A stretch of 24,513 nucleotides of DNA from JAAYZB01 sp937958685 (lineage in GTDB: Bacteria > Bacillota_I > Bacilli_A > Izemoplasmatales > Hujiaoplasmataceae): NCBI GenBank assembly GCA_036824265.1, contig DAITAL010000016.1, forward strand, positions 1-24,513. Reading direction: 5' to 3'. Of the stretch, positions 1 to 8,050 are shown one piece after another; position 1 is the stretch's first letter, and each line of letters opens with the position of its first letter. The position numbers and the translations under genes were made by a program. The notes under the pieces were generated by a model. That model made no database searches and was not told the origin of the DNA. It was given only the letters and a program-made list of their open reading frames with translations.

Positions 1-495
1 AAGCGGCACTTCCAGTATGGGCGCTTTGTCGCCCGCGCCAGGATGCCCAAAGGCAAAGGGTCATGGCCGGCGATCTGGTTCATGGGCGAAAACATCGCCG
101 AGGTCCGGTGGCCGCTGTGTGGCGAGATCGACCTTTTGGAATATGCGGGCAACCGCCCCGAGATCGTCTCCTGCGCGATCCACACCAAAACCTACAACCA
201 CAAGATCGATACGCACAAGGGCATCCGCATCGACCTTCCGGATGCCGCCGATGTCTTTCATGAGTATATCCTCGAGTGGGATCGCGAGGCCTTGCGTTTT
301 ATGATCGACGACCGCGAGATCTTCAAAGTCGAGAAAGAGATCGGCGATACAATCAACGAGTGGCCGTTCGACCAACCGTTCTATCTGCTCATCAATCTGG
401 CAGTCGGCGGCTGGTATGGCGGCAAGATCGACGATGCCGACTTTCCCTATCACCTGGAAGTCGATTATGTGCGGTTGTACCAAAGGCAACCCTGA
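1..495 (+). CDS. Glycoside hydrolase family 16 protein (C-terminal part, 5'-truncated by the window)
   Basis: The reading frame is open from base 1 and ends with TGA at 493-495, so only the last 164 residues are present. They begin with KRHFQYGRFVARARMPKGKG and continue with a WPAIW segment, the classic GH16 laminarinase/lichenase core. The family's catalytic signature ExDxxE is present as GEIDLLEY. The nucleophile Glu is encoded at 124-126, the assisting Asp at 130-132 and the acid/base Glu at 139-141. The frame ends in the usual strand LEVDYVRLYQ, so the C-terminus of the domain is complete with no carbohydrate-binding module after it. GH16 enzymes cleave beta-1,3 or beta-1,3-1,4 glucans or related galactans; the exact substrate cannot be read from this fragment. 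It is probably secreted, but the N-terminus is outside the window. Confidence 0.93.
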   Translation, partial: KRHFQYGRFVARARMPKGKGSWPAIWFMGENIAEVRWPLCGEIDLLEYAGNRPEIVSCAIHTKTYNHKIDTHKGIRIDLPDAADVFHEYILEWDREALRFMIDDREIFKVEKEIGDTINEWPFDQPFYLLINLAVGGWYGGKIDDADFPYHLEVDYVRLYQRQP

Positions 496-591
496 TTGAA
501 CAAACTTGTGTTCTTCGCTTCTTGGGCCGAAGCAACAGCGCCAACCGAAGCCACTACCAAGAAATTTCGCTGACGTCCGCTTACCAAGACG

Positions 592-620
592 TGGATATTC
601 CGGTCATTTTGGTATATAAT
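592..620 (+). promoter_or_regulatory. Sigma-A-type promoter of pyk
   Basis: The -35 element TGGATA (592-597, 4/6) and a perfect -10 TATAAT (615-620) are separated by 17 bp. The pyk ribosome site and ATG start about 20-30 bp downstream. Confidence 0.75.
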
Positions 621-649
621 TGAGATTGATAACGGCAAGGGGGTATAGC

Positions 650-2089
650 ATGAAGCGCAAGACGAAAATCGTTTGTACGATCGGTCCCGCCGTCGATTCG
701 GAGATCATGATCGAAAAACTCATCGACGCCGGCATGAATGTCGGCCGGCTGAATTTTTCCCATGGGACGCAGGCCGAACACGGCCGCAGGATCGATCTGA
801 TCCGGCACGCGGCCAAGCGGCTCAACCGGTTCATCGGCGTCATGGCCGACACCAAGGGCCCGGAGATCAGGACTGGTGATTTTGCGAACAATCAAGCCTA
901 TTTCAAAAAGGGCGACTTTGTCACCATCGTCATGGAACCGGTGCTTGGCGATGAGAAACGGTTCCACATCGCCTGCAAGGAACTCTTCCGCGACATCAAG
1001 CCCAAAGACTATCTTTTGATCGATGACGGCAAGATCCGCCTGAATGTCACCGAAACCGAAAGCGAATCGTTCACCTGCCAGGTGTTCAATTCCGGCGTGA
1101 TCAAAAGCAAGAAGGGCGTCAACGTTCCCAACGTCAAGTTGTCGATGCCGTTCATTTCCGAAAAGGACCAAAGCGACATCCTGTTTGCGGCCAATCAGAA
1201 AGTCGACATGATCGCCCTCTCGTTTGTGAGACGCAAAGCCGATGTGCTGGCGGTCAGGGATATTTTGGAACGGGCCGGAGCCCCGGCGATCGAATTGATC
1301 GCCAAGATCGAAAATCAGGAAGGCGTCGACAATCTCGACGAGATCCTGGAAGTCTCGGACGGCATCATGGTCGCCCGCGGCGACCTGGGCGTCGAGGTCT
1401 CGACGCAACTCGTGCCGATCTACCAGAAGAAACTGATCCACCGCGCCAATGAGCTGGGCAAACCCGTGATCACGGCGACGCATATGCTTGAATCGATGAT
1501 GTCGTCGCCGCGGCCGACACGCGCCGAGGCCTCGGATGTCGCCAACGCGATTCTGGACGGCACCGACGCGATCATGCTCTCCGGGGAGACAGCCGCCGGC
1601 GAATATCCGATCGAGGCCGTCCTGACGATGGATACGATCGCCAAGGCGATCGAGGAGATCATCCCGTATGAGGACCGCCTGCAGAAGGCGATCAAAACTT
1701 CCCAAAAAACGATCAACGACGCGATCGGCATCGCCGTCAGCCAGACAGTGATGTCGCTGCCCCAGGCCTCGGTCATCGTCGCCTTCACGGAAACCGGCGG
1801 CACCGCGAAAAGGATGTGCAAGTTCCGTCCCGGAGTGCCGATCATCGCGATCACCGACAACATGGAAACCTGTCGGCGGTTATCGTATTACTGGGGCGTG
1901 TTCGCGACCTTCAGAAAAGACGTGACCGATTACTCGGTCTACGACAAATACGCCGTCGAAGTGGCCCGTGACTTCGGCTTCAAATGCGGCGACACGATCA
2001 TCATCACCTCGGGCTGGGGTCAGGCCCACGGCTCGACGAACACGATGCGGATCATCGACATCCCGCAGAAAGAAACAAAAAACTCTTGA
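650..2089 (+). CDS. pyk: Pyruvate kinase
   Basis: Converts phosphoenolpyruvate and ADP to pyruvate and ATP, the last step of glycolysis, in the cytoplasm. The 479-residue product has the standard length of a bacterial enzyme without the extra C-terminal PEP-utiliser domain found in many Bacillus enzymes. Visible motifs are KTKIVCTIGP at the N-terminus, RLNFSHG (33-39) and DTKGPEIRTG (67-76). The active-site stretch LIAKIENQEG carries the catalytic Lys219 and metal-binding Glu221. VARGDLGVE (241-249), the ATHMLESM segment and MLSGETAAGEYP follow. An upstream TTG at 620 is in frame, but ATG 650 is preferred because AAGGGGG at 637-643 is well placed before it and the TTG lies on the promoter -10. 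The gene stands alone, with its own promoter and a terminator that overlaps its stop codon. Confidence 0.98.
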   Translation: MKRKTKIVCTIGPAVDSEIMIEKLIDAGMNVGRLNFSHGTQAEHGRRIDLIRHAAKRLNRFIGVMADTKGPEIRTGDFANNQAYFKKGDFVTIVMEPVLGDEKRFHIACKELFRDIKPKDYLLIDDGKIRLNVTETESESFTCQVFNSGVIKSKKGVNVPNVKLSMPFISEKDQSDILFAANQKVDMIALSFVRRKADVLAVRDILERAGAPAIELIAKIENQEGVDNLDEILEVSDGIMVARGDLGVEVSTQLVPIYQKKLIHRANELGKPVITATHMLESMMSSPRPTRAEASDVANAILDGTDAIMLSGETAAGEYPIEAVLTMDTIAKAIEEIIPYEDRLQKAIKTSQKTINDAIGIAVSQTVMSLPQASVIVAFTETGGTAKRMCKFRPGVPIIAITDNMETCRRLSYYWGVFATFRKDVTDYSVYDKYAVEVARDFGFKCGDTIIITSGWGQAHGSTNTMRIIDIPQKETKNS

Positions 2090-2107
2090 GGCTGGCGCTT
2101 CAAGAGT
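2082..2107. terminator. Bidirectional intrinsic terminator between pyk and the PAP2 gene
   Basis: An 8-bp inverted repeat, ACTCTTGA (2082-2089) and TCAAGAGT (2100-2107), with a GC-rich loop. It is followed by CTTTTCTTT on the + strand and by a run of T on the - strand. The left arm includes the pyk TGA stop. The PAP2 gene on the minus strand ends at 2118, so one hairpin can stop both convergent transcripts. Confidence 0.8.
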
Positions 2108-2117
2108 CTTTTCTTTA

Positions 2118-2849
2118 TCAGTTGCTCGGGGTAACTTGGGGGCTGGTTTCCCAGTCGAGCCCCAGTCTGCGGTTGACACCGGAGAAGAAGTTCTCGAACG
2201 CCGTGATCGCCCGGGAGTTTCTCAAGAGCCAGTAGAAGGCTTCGGCAAGGGCCACGGCGGTGATAAAATCGATGATGTAGTGCTGCTTGAGCGTCTGCGT
2301 GGAGACGCAGATCGCCACGGAGAAGCTGATGACGAAGATCTTCAAGGCTTTGGGCATCCGTTTCTCCATCCTAGCCCCAAGGAGGCAGAGCCAACTCATC
2401 AGGCAGTGCATCGAGGGGTTGGCGTTCCGGGCTCCCGAGGAATTGTAAATGAGCATGACGAAGGCTTCGTTGAAATTGAGGTCGCTCCTGCCGAAGAGGC
2501 CGGAAGTCTCCCGCCAGCCCTGGACATCGGTCTGGAAAAAGAAATACCAGAGGCCGCAGATCGAAAAGGTGATGACGATCAAAAGCAAGAGAAAATAAAG
2601 GTTGCGCTTCGAATGGTAGCCGATATAGAAGAAGGTCAAGATCCAAAAGGGAAACGCGAGCACATAGATATAGGCGGTAACGGGAATGAAAGGGACCCAG
2701 CGGTTGAAGGCCAGGAAGATATAACTCAGGTCGGCACCGACGATGCCGGTGCTCTCGAAATACCATTGGTTCCCCCAATAGGTCGTCAACTGCATGATGC
2801 CGGCGATGGCGAAGGGAATGATCATGTAGGCGATGCGGTTTTTGTTCAT
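2118..2849 (-). CDS. PAP2-superfamily membrane phosphatase/phosphotransferase (PAP2_3-like)
   Basis: A 243-residue multispanning membrane protein with about six hydrophobic segments. It carries the two signature boxes of the PAP2 superfamily: NPSMHC (144-149, with the catalytic-type His148) and S183-T-x-T-x-K-x-H190-Y-x-x-D194. The SMH form and the HYxxD box resemble the PAP2_3/aureobasidin-resistance and sphingomyelin-synthase-like branch more than classical PgpB. Such enzymes remove phosphate from, or move a phospho-headgroup between, membrane lipids; the substrate here is unknown. ATG 2849 is supported by GAGGTG at 2855-2860 with a 5-nt gap. The gene is monocistronic, with its own strong promoter, and converges on pyk. 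Confidence 0.85.
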   Translation of the reverse strand: MNKNRIAYMIIPFAIAGIMQLTTYWGNQWYFESTGIVGADLSYIFLAFNRWVPFIPVTAYIYVLAFPFWILTFFYIGYHSKRNLYFLLLLIVITFSICGLWYFFFQTDVQGWRETSGLFGRSDLNFNEAFVMLIYNSSGARNANPSMHCLMSWLCLLGARMEKRMPKALKIFVISFSVAICVSTQTLKQHYIIDFITAVALAEAFYWLLRNSRAITAFENFFSGVNRRLGLDWETSPQVTPSN

Positions 2850-2885
2850 CGGTTCACCTCGGAAAGCACTTTTTTTACTTTTTTA

Positions 2886-2914
2886 ATTATAACCTGTTTT
2901 TGCCCAGATGGCAA
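2886..2914 (-). promoter_or_regulatory. Sigma-A-type promoter of the PAP2 gene
   Basis: Read on the minus strand, -35 TTGCCA (2909-2914, 5/6) and perfect -10 TATAAT (2886-2891) are 17 bp apart. They lie 37 bp or more upstream of the ATG ending at 2849. Confidence 0.85.
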
Positions 2915-2949
2915 CAAAAACATCGCCGCGGACATTTGCCGGTTCCTTA

Positions 2950-2978
2950 TTGAAAACGATTGACGCTTGTGATAAAAT
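2950..2978 (+). promoter_or_regulatory. Sigma-A-type promoter of the E2-like gene
   Basis: -35 TTGAAA (2950-2955, 5/6) and -10 TAAAAT (2973-2978, 5/6) with a 17-bp spacer. It is divergent from, and only about 36 bp away from, the PAP2 promoter. Confidence 0.8.
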
Positions 2979-3008
2979 CAAGAGTAGCATTTTTAGGAGG
3001 CGCATGCC

Positions 3009-3875
3009 ATGTTCGGTTTTCGCAGCGATGGAAAAAGAATCAAGACGATCGACCCCTTTATGAAACTCACCCCGCACATCATGGTGGAACGGGCCGACGC
3101 CCAGGTGATGTCGCTTTATGAGATCAACTGCAAAAAGATGGACGAATACATCTTTCAAAAACGCCATGAGGAGGATCTCCGGCTCAACTACATGAATGTC
3201 CTGGTGGCGGCGTTCGTCAGGGTCTACGGGCTCAGGCCAAAGCTCAACCGGTTCATCATGAACGGGCGCATTTTCAAGCGCAACAACATCCAGATTTCCT
3301 TTGCGGTCAAGAAAGCCTTGGTCGACACCGCGGAGGAAACGACCGTGAAAATGACCTTCACTGGCAAGGAAAACATCTACGATATCAAGGAAATGATGGA
3401 CAAGGAGATCGCCTCAAACGCCACCAAGACCGCCTACAACGAGACGGACAAAATCGCCAAGATCCTCACCCGCACACCGAATTTCCTGATCAAGATCATG
3501 GTCGGCTTTCTGAAATGGTGCGACAAGCACGGAATCCTGCCGCGAGCGCTCATCGATGCCAGCCCCTTCCACACCTCGCTGTTCGTGACCAACATGAAAT
3601 CGATCAAGATGGATTTCGTCTATCACCATCTCTATAATTTCGGCACGACCTCCGCCTTCGTCTCGATGGGCAAGGAAAGTTACCAGCCCGCCGTGATCGA
3701 CGCCGAGGCCGAAGTCCTCGGCATTGCCAAGATCATGAAATGCGGCATCGTCGTCGACGAGCGCATCTGCGATGGCCTTTACAACAGCAATTCGCTCAAG
3801 GAATTCAAACGGCTGATGGAAAACCCGGCAATGTTGGAAACGCGCCTGGATGCGATCGTCGAGGATATCAAATAG
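3009..3875 (+). CDS. Stand-alone 2-oxoacid dehydrogenase E2-type (CAT-fold) acyltransferase-like protein
   Basis: The 288-residue protein resembles the catalytic domain of dihydrolipoyl acyltransferases and chloramphenicol acetyltransferase. Recognisable parts are PFMKLTPHIM at the N-terminus, SLFVTNMKSI (190-199), FGTTSAFVSMGK (211-222) and the family's terminal active-site region IVVDERICDG (247-256). There is no lipoyl domain and no E1/E3-binding domain, and no E1 or E3 gene is nearby. The active-site motif normally reads HxxxDG; here Glu251 occupies the His position while Asp255-Gly256 are kept, so acyltransferase activity by the usual mechanism is doubtful. ATG 3009 has a perfect AGGAGG at 2995-3000. 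The next gene follows after 24 nt and is probably co-transcribed. Confidence 0.8.
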   Translation: MFGFRSDGKRIKTIDPFMKLTPHIMVERADAQVMSLYEINCKKMDEYIFQKRHEEDLRLNYMNVLVAAFVRVYGLRPKLNRFIMNGRIFKRNNIQISFAVKKALVDTAEETTVKMTFTGKENIYDIKEMMDKEIASNATKTAYNETDKIAKILTRTPNFLIKIMVGFLKWCDKHGILPRALIDASPFHTSLFVTNMKSIKMDFVYHHLYNFGTTSAFVSMGKESYQPAVIDAEAEVLGIAKIMKCGIVVDERICDGLYNSNSLKEFKRLMENPAMLETRLDAIVEDIK

Positions 3876-3899
3876 GTTTATGGCAGATTGAGGTGCATG

Positions 3900-4211
3900 A
3901 TGACAATCGCTCTGTTAGTTTATCCATTCTCCCCGTTGATGCTTCAGGGAAGCGCCATCGGCGACACCCTGATCAAGATCCTCGGGATCCTGATCGGCTT
4001 AGCTTTCGTCGTCATCGGCGCGCGTTTTCTGTTCCGCAGCCGTCAGGTCATCCAGGGGATCCAAAAATACAAATACAATCAGATTGCGCCGCCAAGACGC
4101 CAGGAAATCCTGTTTTCCCGGATCATCGGCGTCCTTTTGCTTTTGATCGGCATCTACTTCACGATCGTCGCCGTTTTGGCATTCTTTCCGGGGATTTTCA
4201 CCAATCAGTGA
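3900..4211 (+). CDS. Small two-helix membrane protein of unknown function
   Basis: A protein of about 103 residues that I do not recognise. Two hydrophobic segments (about 27-47 and 79-99 of the predicted chain) flank a basic loop with RSRQVIQGIQKYKYNQIAPP, suggesting a membrane hairpin with a positively charged cytoplasmic loop. In-frame start candidates are TTG 3888, ATG 3897 and ATG 3900. GAGGTG at 3890-3895 favours ATG 3900, although ATG 3897 cannot be excluded. It lies 24 nt after the E2-like gene with no promoter between them, so the two are likely one transcript. Confidence 0.65.
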   Translation: MTIALLVYPFSPLMLQGSAIGDTLIKILGILIGLAFVVIGARFLFRSRQVIQGIQKYKYNQIAPPRRQEILFSRIIGVLLLLIGIYFTIVAVLAFFPGIFTNQ

Positions 4212-4220
4212 AAATTTTTG

Positions 4221-4249
4221 TTGAGTATTCAGCATCGTTTTGTTACAAT
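4221..4249 (+). promoter_or_regulatory. Sigma-A-type promoter of the ABC-F gene
   Basis: -35 TTGAGT (4221-4226, 4/6) and -10 TACAAT (4244-4249, 5/6) with a 17-bp spacer, leaving a leader of about 50 nt before ATG 4305. Confidence 0.75.
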
Positions 4250-4304
4250 TGAATTGCGAGACGTGGCCATTTGCCAAATAAAGTCTTGAGAAGGGCGTGA
4301 GGGC

Positions 4305-6155
4305 ATGAATCTCATCAGAGTGCAAAACCTAAAAAAGACATTTGGCGGCACATTGCTGTTTGACCATGTTTCGTTTGCGATCAACGACCGCGACAAGATT
4401 GCCCTCATCGGCAATAACGGCGTCGGGAAATCCACGATCTTTCGAATGGTTCAAGGAGAGATAGCCCCAGATTCTGGGGATATTTTTATTCTTGGGAGCG
4501 CCCGCATCGGCTACCTGAGCCAGGAAGTCATCGCGGATCTGGACAATACGTTGTTGGGTGAGATGCTGTCGGTGTTTCCCGACCTCGTGAGACTGGAAGC
4601 GCTTCTTGCGGAGCTTGCCAAAGCCCTCGAGACCGACTATTCCCCGGTTTTGCTCAAACAATACAGCCATGTCGAGGAGGAGTACCGGCACAAGGGCGGC
4701 TATGAATATCATGTCGCGATCGAGACGATGCTCTCCCGCTTCGGATTCGCCAAGCCGGATTTCGACCGGCTGGTCGCCACATTCTCCGGCGGCGAAAAAA
4801 CCAGAATCGCCTTTGCCAAGTTGCTTCTCATCAAACCTGATCTCTTGTTGCTCGATGAGCCGACCAATCATATGGACATCACGATCATCGAGTGGTTGGA
4901 GGAGTATCTGAAGCGCTATGAGGGCGCCGTTGTCGTCATCACCCACGACAAGTACTTCATCGACAAGGTCGCCGACCGGATCTTCGAGCTCGACCAGGGG
5001 ACGTTGGCGAAATACACCGGCGCCTATGCCGACTACGAACTGGCAAAACTCGACCGCTACGAGCAGTTGCTTGGCAGATACACCCGTCAGCAGAAAGAAA
5101 TCGCCCACCTGCAAAGTTTCGTCGATCGGTTCCGCTACAAGGCCACCAAGGCCAAACAGGCCCAGGACCGGATCAAGAAGATCGCCAGGATGGACAAGAT
5201 CCAAAAACCCAAACAGACGAAGCGCTCCCTGCAGGTCGATTTTCAAACAGGACGCCCGACCGATGCCGTCATCCTCGAAATCGACAAACTCACGATCGGC
5301 TATGACAAGCCCCTGCAGAGCAACCTTAGTTTCGCCCTTAGAGGCTACGACAAGCTCGGAATCATCGGCAGAAACGGCATCGGCAAGACCACGCTTCTGA
5401 AAACCTTGCTTGGAGAACTTGCCCCGCTTGGGGGGACCTACGTTTTTCTCAAACAATACCGCTTCGGGTATTTCGATCAAAACGTGGCCGACCTTCCCGA
5501 AAGGGGCACGCTGCGGGAAATCATTCACGGGCTCTATCCGCAGATGACGCTGCTCGAGGTGCGCAAACACCTGGCGCGGCTGATGTTCGTCCAGGAAGAC
5601 TCCGAAAAGGATGTCGGCGTCCTCTCCGGCGGCGAGAAGATCCGGTTGCGACTCCTGCTTTTGCTTTTGGAACGTCCGGGACTGCTCGTCCTTGACGAGC
5701 CGACGAATCATCTCGACATCTTCACCAAGGATATCGTCGAGGACGTCTTCGAAGCGTTCACGGGACCGATCATCTTCGTCTCGCACGACCGCTACTTCAT
5801 CAACAAGGTCGCGACGAAACTGCTCGTGATGGACAACGAGGGCTCGACCTTCGTCGATGGCAACTACGACACCTACAAGGAACTCCAGGCAAGTCTGGCA
5901 GCCGAGCCCAAAACCAGGCAGAAACAAATCGCCAAGCGGGAAGACTACAAGCAAAACATCAACAGGCTGCAGGCAGATATCGAAGCGATCAGCGCAAAGG
6001 TCATTGACCTCAGAGCCTCGCTCTTCACCCCGGAGATCTACAATAATCCGGAAACATATGCAAGTACCGAGGCCGAAATAAGGCGCCTGGAGGCTGATTG
6101 CGAGCTTCTCTTTCAAGAAATGGAGGCGCAACCCGGCCAAAGCACGGAAACTTGA
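4305..6155 (+). CDS. ABC-F family ATPase (ribosome-associated, duplicated ATP-binding domains)
   Basis: The 616-residue soluble protein has two ATP-binding cassettes and no membrane segment, the ABC-F plan. Domain 1 has Walker A GNNGVGKST (36-44), signature FSGGEK near residue 160 and Walker B LLLLDEPTNHMD near 180-190. A charged linker of about 80 residues, rich in Lys, Arg and Gln, links the two domains. Domain 2 has Walker A GRNGIGKTT (355-363), signature LSGGEK near 439 and LLVLDEPTNHLD near 460. The tail after about residue 545 is a predicted coiled coil of the YdiF/YheS/Uup style. ABC-F proteins act on the ribosomal E-site in translation or antibiotic protection; which one applies here cannot be read. 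ATG 4305 follows a weak GAAGGG/GAGGG site. The gene has its own promoter. Confidence 0.93.
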   Translation: MNLIRVQNLKKTFGGTLLFDHVSFAINDRDKIALIGNNGVGKSTIFRMVQGEIAPDSGDIFILGSARIGYLSQEVIADLDNTLLGEMLSVFPDLVRLEALLAELAKALETDYSPVLLKQYSHVEEEYRHKGGYEYHVAIETMLSRFGFAKPDFDRLVATFSGGEKTRIAFAKLLLIKPDLLLLDEPTNHMDITIIEWLEEYLKRYEGAVVVITHDKYFIDKVADRIFELDQGTLAKYTGAYADYELAKLDRYEQLLGRYTRQQKEIAHLQSFVDRFRYKATKAKQAQDRIKKIARMDKIQKPKQTKRSLQVDFQTGRPTDAVILEIDKLTIGYDKPLQSNLSFALRGYDKLGIIGRNGIGKTTLLKTLLGELAPLGGTYVFLKQYRFGYFDQNVADLPERGTLREIIHGLYPQMTLLEVRKHLARLMFVQEDSEKDVGVLSGGEKIRLRLLLLLLERPGLLVLDEPTNHLDIFTKDIVEDVFEAFTGPIIFVSHDRYFINKVATKLLVMDNEGSTFVDGNYDTYKELQASLAAEPKTRQKQIAKREDYKQNINRLQADIEAISAKVIDLRASLFTPEIYNNPETYASTEAEIRRLEADCELLFQEMEAQPGQSTET

Positions 6156-6183
6156 CGACATCAGGGCCGCGATGTGCTAGAAT
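6152..6183 (+). promoter_or_regulatory. Candidate argS promoter with extended -10
   Basis: An extended -10, TGC-TAGAAT (6175-6183), lies downstream of TTGACG (6152-6157, 5/6). The 20-bp spacing is longer than optimal, so the TGn extension probably matters. The -35 overlaps the stop codon of the ABC-F gene. A leader of about 105 nt follows, with only a small CATCT/AGATG hairpin (6216-6230). Confidence 0.5.
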
Positions 6184-6295
6184 ATTCACACGGAACACCA
6201 ACAAGCAATCGATTTCATCTGTTATAGATGCATGACAACACCCTTTGTCCGCAATCAACGCGGCAATCGGGTTCGTCCGGGAGGCTGATCACATC

Positions 6296-8005
6296 ATGAT
6301 CGAGAAACTTAAAAGCCAGTTGCAACAAGAACTCGAGGCCGCGCTCAAGACCCGACACGGTTGCGAGGCTACCGTTATCGTTGAAGAACCGAAAAGGGCC
6401 AATCAGGGCGATATTTCAGTTCCCGTGTTTTCGCTTGCCAAACCGTTGAACTTGGCAATCCCCGAGACGGTTTCCACCATGATCAAACTGATCAGGTCCA
6501 CGACCATCAGCCATCTCTTCGCCAGCGTCACAGGCGTTGGCGGGTTCATCAACATCGCCCTGGCGAAAGAGGCGGTCGCCCTTGAGGTGATTCAAGACTT
6601 TCGCAGACACGAGAGCGACTTCGGGAAATCGACCTTTGGCATTGGCAAGGTCGTCTGCATCGATTATTCCTCGCCCAACATCGCCAAACCGTTTTCGATC
6701 GGCCACCTGCGGTCGACGATCATCGGCCATGCCTTGGGAAACATCCTCGAGAACTGCGGCTACCGGGTCGTCAGGATCAACCATCTCGGCGATTTCGGCA
6801 CCCAATTCGGCAAAATCATCTATGCTTACCAACACTACGGCAGCGAAGCGGCGGTCAAGAAAAACCCGATCGCCGAACTCGAGCGGCTCTACGTCGAGTT
6901 TCACGAACGCGCCAAGACCGATCCTGCGCTTGAAGATAGCGCCCGCCGCATCTTCAAGGAACTTGAGGACGGCAACCCGGAGTATGTCCGGTTGTGGCAG
7001 TGGTTCCGCGACGTCTCGCTGGCGGACTATATGCATATCTACACCAAACTCGGCGTCGGCTTCGATTCCTATGACGGCGAGGCTTTCTACAACGACAAGA
7101 TGCAAGCCGTGATCGACGAACTCACCGCCAAGGGCCTCCTCAAAGAGGATGCCGGCGCGATGATCGTCGACCTGGGCGATGACCTGCCCCCGGCGCTGAT
7201 CCAAAAAAGCGACGGGTCGACGCTCTACATCACCAGGGACCTGGCGGCGATCTTCTACCGCAAGCGGACCTACGGGTTCGACAAGGTCCTCTATGTCGTC
7301 GGCAACGAGCAGAAACTGCATTTCGAGCAGCTCAAGCGCCTCGTCAAGCTGATGGGCTATCCTTACAGTGACGACATCCACCACGTCAACTTCGGGCTCG
7401 TGCTCCAAGAAGGCAAGAAGATGTCGACCAGGAAAGGCAAGACCGTCAAGCTGATCAATGTCCTCGACGAGGCAATCGCGCTCAGCCTGGAACATATCAT
7501 CGCCAAGAACCCCGAACTGGAAGCCAGGGAGACCGTCGCCGAGAAGGTCGGCGTTTCCGCCGTCGTCTTCAACGATCTCAAGAACTACCGGGTCAACGAC
7601 TTCGAGTTCAATCTCCAGGACATGGTCAATTTTTTCGGCCAGACCGGACCCTATCTCCAATACACCTCGGTCAGGATCAATTCGATCCTGACCGGCACCA
7701 CCTTCACGTTCACCGGCAACCTCGATGCCCGCTGGTATGGCCGCGACGACGTCTTTGAGATGATCAAGGCGATCAGCGTCTATCCGGAAACCATCGCCCG
7801 CAGCGCCGCCGAACTCGCGCCCAACATCCTGGCCAAATATCTCTTGAACCTGGCCAGCCTGTTCAACAGCTTTTACGGCAAGGAGCGCGTTTTGGTGGAA
7901 GATGCCGCCGAAAGGGACACGAAACTCCATCTGCTTTACATGATCAAAACGATTCTCAATGACGGCATGCGCCTTTTGGGCATGCAGGTCATCGAAAAAA
8001 TGTAA
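6296..8005 (+). CDS. argS: Arginyl-tRNA synthetase
   Basis: A cytoplasmic class I aminoacyl-tRNA synthetase that charges tRNA-Arg with arginine using ATP. The 569-residue product has the ArgS N-terminal Add-1-like domain (about 1-90). The HIGH-type motif is in KPFSIGHLRST (His137). The Rossmann core includes YITRDLAAI, and the KMSKS-type loop is KMSTRKGK (375-382). A C-terminal DALR-type anticodon-binding helical domain contains GPYLQYTSVR and ends in the common form LLGMQVIEKM. An in-frame TTG at 6245 would add 17 residues, but ATG 6296 after GGAGG (6280-6284) matches the usual N-terminus. The ABC exporter genes begin 45 nt downstream without an obvious terminator, so read-through is possible. 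Confidence 0.97.
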   Translation: MIEKLKSQLQQELEAALKTRHGCEATVIVEEPKRANQGDISVPVFSLAKPLNLAIPETVSTMIKLIRSTTISHLFASVTGVGGFINIALAKEAVALEVIQDFRRHESDFGKSTFGIGKVVCIDYSSPNIAKPFSIGHLRSTIIGHALGNILENCGYRVVRINHLGDFGTQFGKIIYAYQHYGSEAAVKKNPIAELERLYVEFHERAKTDPALEDSARRIFKELEDGNPEYVRLWQWFRDVSLADYMHIYTKLGVGFDSYDGEAFYNDKMQAVIDELTAKGLLKEDAGAMIVDLGDDLPPALIQKSDGSTLYITRDLAAIFYRKRTYGFDKVLYVVGNEQKLHFEQLKRLVKLMGYPYSDDIHHVNFGLVLQEGKKMSTRKGKTVKLINVLDEAIALSLEHIIAKNPELEARETVAEKVGVSAVVFNDLKNYRVNDFEFNLQDMVNFFGQTGPYLQYTSVRINSILTGTTFTFTGNLDARWYGRDDVFEMIKAISVYPETIARSAAELAPNILAKYLLNLASLFNSFYGKERVLVEDAAERDTKLHLLYMIKTILNDGMRLLGMQVIEKM

Positions 8006-8050
8006 GCCAAATTACCTGGACTCCATATCGCAGGAAAAGAGGTGAATGAT

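Noticed and set aside
517..533. Hairpin GCTTC/GAAGC after the GH16 gene as a terminator
   Set aside because: The stem is only 5 bp and no T-run follows.
1968..2963. A 331-codon plus-strand frame running from the end of pyk across the PAP2 gene
   Set aside because: It overlaps pyk in another frame, is antisense to a PAP2 gene with clear motifs and its own promoter, and crosses a terminator.
4329..6161. A 610-codon open frame on the minus strand
   Set aside because: It lies exactly opposite the ABC-F gene, has no ribosome site or known motifs, and its Asp/Val/Leu-rich translation is the usual mirror of GC-rich codon bias.
6184..6295. Possible T-box leader upstream of argS
   Set aside because: No T-box bulge sequence, specifier-loop arrangement or terminator/antiterminator pair is visible in the roughly 105-nt leader.
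6416..7930. A 504-codon minus-strand frame opposite argS
   Set aside because: Shadow of argS with the same compositional signature and no recognisable domain.
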